DNA from: Hyaloraphidium curvatum
Lineage: Eukaryota > Monoblepharomycota > Hyaloraphidiomycetes > Hyaloraphidiales > Hyaloraphidiaceae
Assembly (NCBI GenBank): GCA_025558095.1
Contig: JAIVFI010000026.1
Location: 551,045 to 615,044 of the forward strand
Reading direction: 5' to 3'
Length of the DNA stretch: 64,000 bases
A program made the position numbers and the translations under genes. Below are positions 60,890-64,000 of this stretch, in pieces; position 1 is the first letter of the stretch; each line of letters opens with the position of its first letter. The notes beneath the pieces are model-generated. The model worked only from the letters and a program-made list of their open reading frames with translations. It searched no databases and was not told the DNA's origin.

Positions 60890-61215
60890 CGCGTAAATGG
60901 ATTGGGGATAGTAGGACGCGCGGCCCTTTCCCGCCACCCTCTGCGAAGAAAGCGCCGGCCGCCTGCCGAACCGGTCTGCGGATGTGCTCGACTAGGAAGA
61001 GAGATTTTGGGCTCCGGCGATGTTGATTGTCGACCGATCGCCCGGACCCGCCTTGTATGGACCCCGGCCGAAGCCTGATTCCGCCGAAACCGCCACAGAG
61101 TGTACAGCGGGTGCATAGAACCGCGCTAGTAAAGAGTACATCACTTCTACTCTCCCGGCCTGCACAGTCGACATCAGGAGTTTGGCCCGGACACGTCAGC
61201 TCTGGTCGACTTAAT
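60890..61215. other. no gene seen
   Basis: Between the DUF5672 gene start and the 3' end of the zinc-cluster gene. It is less GC-rich, with no supported feature. Confidence 0.4.
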
Positions 61216-62079
61216 TCAAACGTCATGGTAGATCGCTTCGCACGAGTCTTCAAGCGGGCCCGCGGGAGAGCCCAACGACACCCACTCGTCCACAGGCAGC
61301 TGTAGAAAGTCCAAGGAGCCAGCGGTCCGCGATGTGGGTCCGTGTTCGCCGTGCAGCGCACGGACCCACGGAAACAAGGGGTCAGGGTCGGCCCAAAGGG
61401 GGGTGCCGCACACAGCGAAGCACGCGGCAGAGAGGGAAGGAATGAACAGGTCAGGAATCAATGCAGGTTCCTGGTCCTCGAGGAGTGATGTCGGGATCGG
61501 GGGGAGGGAGACGACGCGCGGGAAGCTGGAGGGGGCCAGCGGACCCACGGAGGGCAGTGTGCGGCCGTCGCCCGACCCTGGGGTAGCCGCCGACCCGGCA
61601 TCCGTGCTGCTCGGCGGCTCCTCCGCAGGTCCGCAGTCGTCGGAGTCGGAGGCGTCCCCATTGCCTGAAGAGGCCGAGATGTTCTCGGAGGCGCACTTCC
61701 GGGGCATCCTGGGCGGCGGGTACTCGCACACGGCCCCGGCGGCTTCGCAGCGTCCGCAACCCCTACGGTCCCCGTCGCAACCCCTGCGCGAGGCCCTGCA
61801 GCGCACGCACGCCGTCTTTTCGACGGCGAGGGAGGCGCCCAGCGCCGCGGCGGCCCGGAGGTACGCCGCCGCCGAGGGTGCGGTGGCTGCCCGGACGCCG
61901 CAGGCCGAACCTTCCGGCCACGCGCAGGGGAATCCATGGGAGCGACAGCGTCCGCAGGTGCCGCCGTCGCGGGGGCATTTGACCCTCCTGACACGGCAAG
62001 CCCAACACGCGGCGGTCCGAACTCGCGGCGGGCGCTGCGCCCGTGCGAACATGCCCTGGCTCGGGGGAGCGCGCGGCAT
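61216..62079 (-). CDS. protein with two tandem Zn2Cys6 binuclear clusters
   Basis: 287 residues (ATG 62079; 62052 also possible). Cluster 1 has Cys at 25, 28, 35, 42, 45 and 52 (CWACRVRRVKCPRDGGTCGR then CRSHGFPC). Cluster 2 has Cys at 91, 94, 101, 108, 111 and 118 (CVRCRASRRGCDGDRRGCGR then CEAAGAVC). Both obey Cx2Cx6Cx6Cx2Cx6C exactly. Zn2Cys6 domains are fungal DNA-binding modules, normally one per chain followed by a coiled coil and a large regulatory domain. Here the remainder is only ~170 residues, Ser/Asp/Pro-rich then hydrophobic, without a fungal TF domain. Likely a nuclear transcription factor; targets unknown. Confidence 0.85.
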   Translation of the reverse strand: MPRAPPSQGMFARAQRPPRVRTAACWACRVRRVKCPRDGGTCGRCRSHGFPCAWPEGSACGVRAATAPSAAAYLRAAAALGASLAVEKTACVRCRASRRGCDGDRRGCGRCEAAGAVCEYPPPRMPRKCASENISASSGNGDASDSDDCGPAEEPPSSTDAGSAATPGSGDGRTLPSVGPLAPSSFPRVVSLPPIPTSLLEDQEPALIPDLFIPSLSAACFAVCGTPLWADPDPLFPWVRALHGEHGPTSRTAGSLDFLQLPVDEWVSLGSPAGPLEDSCEAIYHDV

Positions 62080-62843
62080 GGGGCCGGAACGGTGTTTTGG
62101 CGGGCGCGTTCGGGCCCCTCGATCCGGATCAGGCGGCGCCGCGTCCCGACCCCGACTGGCTGGCCTCCACTAGACCGCACGAAACCCGCAAGCGCAAGGG
62201 TGAGCGATACCAAGGATCCGGGTCGCGAGCGAGCAGAGGAGGTCGACGAGGCTGCGCTCTCCGAGCCCGTGTCGGTTCAGCGCGTTGCCTTTGAGTCAAG
62301 GTCCGCTTTGCCGCGGGCGCGGAAACCGCGGGCGGCAACCGGTTTCGGCGCCCCGGACCGTCTTCCTTTGCCGGATCGGGGAAGACTTTAATTGGACCTC
62401 GAGGTGCTATTGACCGACTGATCGTGGCCATGACGCAGGCTTTGGTCTGGGAATTCTCTTCCTATATCCGGCCGCGCAGTGAGCCGCGTGGTGAACGTGA
62501 TCGATCGGCGTCGCGCCTTGCACCTCTTGGGGGTCCTTGCTGAAGATATCGAAGCGAGGCGTCGTTCTCGAATGTATTTCGACTCGCATACTCAGGAATC
62601 CCGGGAGTGCTCCAAAGTAGCGGTGAGTTGTGCGTTCGTCCCCGAGCATGTCGGCGGTGTCTCCGGGAGCCGTCCAATACTACGACCACGACGCTTGCTC
62701 TTTCATTTCGCATTCCAGGATCCGGATCTGGAAATCCGGACACCGCCGTCCCGGATTTTCGCCGGACGGCCGGGAACTTGGAGCGTCTGCCTCCCAGGAC
62801 CCCGTTCAGGGCTCTCGCTTCGACACCTCTACGCCATCTCGCG
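62080..62843. other. no gene seen
   Basis: About 760 bases between the divergent zinc-cluster gene and the WW-domain gene. It should hold both promoters; no recognisable element or coding relic. Confidence 0.4.
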
Positions 62844-63855
62844 ATGGCCGACCCGAACCCGTTCAGATCCGGCGGCGAGGCTGTCGAGCCCGCCGTTCCC
62901 GAGGTGCCGGCTGCTGCGGCGGCGGGGGACGCGCCGCCGGCGCCACCCACCGCCACGGACCCCTCCGGGAATGCCACCGCCCGGGGGGACGACGACGACG
63001 ACGGGCCGGGGCTGTCGGGGCTGCCGCTGCCCGCGGGATGGGACGCGGAATGGGACGAACAGTCGTCGAAGTATTACTTCGTGGATCTCCGGAAGGATCC
63101 GCCCGCGACCACGTGGGATGACCCCCGCCTGCCCGAGATGGAGGAGGTCGCGGCGCGTCTCAAGGCCGAGCCGGCGTTCGGTACGCCCTCGGCGGCGGAG
63201 GCGGCGGGGAAGGGGCTCGAGGAGGCGGCGGCTGGGCTGCAGGAGGCCGTGGCGAGGGGTGGGCTCGGCAGGCTGGCGGTGCGGGGTCGGGGGCTGATAT
63301 GGAGCTCGTGTTGTCAGCCGAGGACGCAAAGAAGAAGGCGGACGAGGTCAAGGCGGCGGGACAGAGCGACGAGGCCGCCAAGAAGGCGTGGGTGGTGTCC
63401 TCCACCCGGACTCGACGCGTCGCTAATCCACGCCTGCCGCAGCCTCGAAGAAGCCGAGGCCAAGGTCAAGCAGCTGCAGGACAGCTTCGACGTCGCCGAG
63501 CGCGAGGTCTACCTCCGTGGGTCTGACGAGCTCCGCCTGGGCACACCCCGGCTCACCTGATTGCCGGACAGAATCAGTTGGCGTCGAGACGCGCCGGCTC
63601 GGAGCAGCAGGGGGCGCTGCTGCTCCCGCTGCGGCTTCCGCCGACGCCGCTTCCCCCGCTCCAACCGCCCCGGACAACGGCTCAACCGCAGCGGCAGCCG
63701 ATCCCGCCGGAGACGCCGCAAACGCCGAACCGCCCCCGCCCTACACCGAACCCGGGGTCCCCGCCGAGGACGTCCCGGCCGGCCCGGTGGCCCCGACGGG
63801 TCCCCCTCCCGCCCCCGTACCTGCCGCGGTGCAGCCCGCCATCGGGTTAGGTTAG
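62844..63855 (+). CDS. WW-domain / PPxY protein ending in the telomere (4 exons)
   Basis: Exons 62844-63258, 63318-63387, 63443-63516 and 63572-63855 join to 280 residues; donors GTGGGC, GTGGGT and GTGGGT, introns 55-59 nt. The WW domain is at ~58-92: LPAGWDAEWDEQSSKYYFVD then LRKDPPATTWDDPRLP, with the two Trp, the aromatic YYF and the Pro of the ligand pocket. A coiled segment crosses three exons (ARAEDAKKKADEVKAA, ALEEAEAKVKQLQDSFDVAE). The Ala/Pro-rich C-terminus has PPPPYTEP, a PPxY motif that is itself a WW ligand, at ~240. The last residues (AIGLG) and the TAG stop are read from telomeric repeats, so the original 3' end is probably lost. Confidence 0.7.
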
Positions 63856-64000
63856 GGTTAGGTTAGGTTAGGTTAGGTTAGGTTAGGTTAGGTTAGGTTA
63901 GGTTAGGTTAGGTTAGGTTAGGTTAGGTTAGGTTAGGTTAGGTTAGGTTAGGTTAGGTTAGGTTAGGTTAGGTTAGGTTAGGTTAGGTTAGGTTAGGTTA
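63844..64000 (+). repeat. telomere, (TTAGG)n with one TTAGGG
   Basis: The last 157 bases are GGGTTAGGTTAGGGTTAGG and then uninterrupted TTAGG repeats to the end of the window, about 31 units. The G-rich strand runs 5' to 3' outwards, as at a true right chromosome end. A single hexamer TTAGGG is the third unit. Most fungi use TTAGGG; the pentamer is best known from arthropods. Confidence 0.97.

Noticed and set aside
58427-61078. 883-codon plus-strand frame opposite the DUF5672 gene
   Set aside because: Antisense shadow; the minus strand shows signal anchor and DUF5672 blocks.
1-64000. tRNA, rRNA or snRNA genes
   Set aside because: None recognised by eye on either strand; small RNAs could be missed without a covariance search.

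Overview
This is the right-hand end of a eukaryotic chromosome from a GC-rich fungus. Three things point to a fungus: short spliceosomal introns (33 inferred, mostly 53-94 nt), a fungus-type Zn2Cys6 DNA-binding protein, and MpaB-like, MYND-finger and sterol-desaturase genes of fungal flavour. The last ~157 bases are a telomere made almost wholly of the pentamer TTAGG. I cannot name the species; an early-diverging (zoosporic-like) fungus is compatible, but this is inference.

Left part (1-25.5 kb). Two intact genes and one decayed copy encode a paralogous seven-membrane-segment family (1-1053, 9334-10746, 16844-18453). Around them lie a 1643-residue acidic repeat protein behind a signal anchor (1226-6212), a Dph6-like PP-loop ligase and a double-hotdog thioesterase sharing a divergent promoter, an SDR, a small secreted protein whose 5' end is tandemly duplicated, a three-domain SnoaL/NTF2-like protein, a class-3 lipase, a secreted 4-exon protein, a CHK/APH-like kinase, an MpaB/DUF2236 oxygenase-like protein and a cupin.

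Middle (26-44.8 kb). MYND-finger genes occur in intact and decayed copies. With them are a GPI-type beta-helix protein, two further Ser/Thr-rich GPI-type secreted proteins (one CFEM-like), a fatty-acid hydroxylase/sterol desaturase, an alpha/beta hydrolase, a two-TM protein, an amidohydrolase, replication protein A subunit 2 (RPA2) and a GT90-type glycosyltransferase.

Transposon block (44.85-54.2 kb). A seemingly intact non-LTR retrotransposon with three overlapping ORFs (zinc-knuckle ORF1, Pro-rich middle ORF, RT plus restriction-like endonuclease ORF) sits directly upstream of the GT90 gene. Next to it are the integrase/chromodomain end of a Ty3/gypsy chromovirus and a candidate solo LTR.

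Subtelomere (54.3-64 kb). Three large glycosyltransferase-type genes (GT4-like, WsaF-like, DUF5672) suggest cell-surface glycan work. They are followed by a protein with two perfect tandem Zn2Cys6 clusters, then a WW-domain/PPxY gene whose reading frame ends inside the telomeric repeat.

Multi-exon models were built by joining frames across GT..AG introns so that phase and protein family both fit. All joins are inferred from sequence alone.
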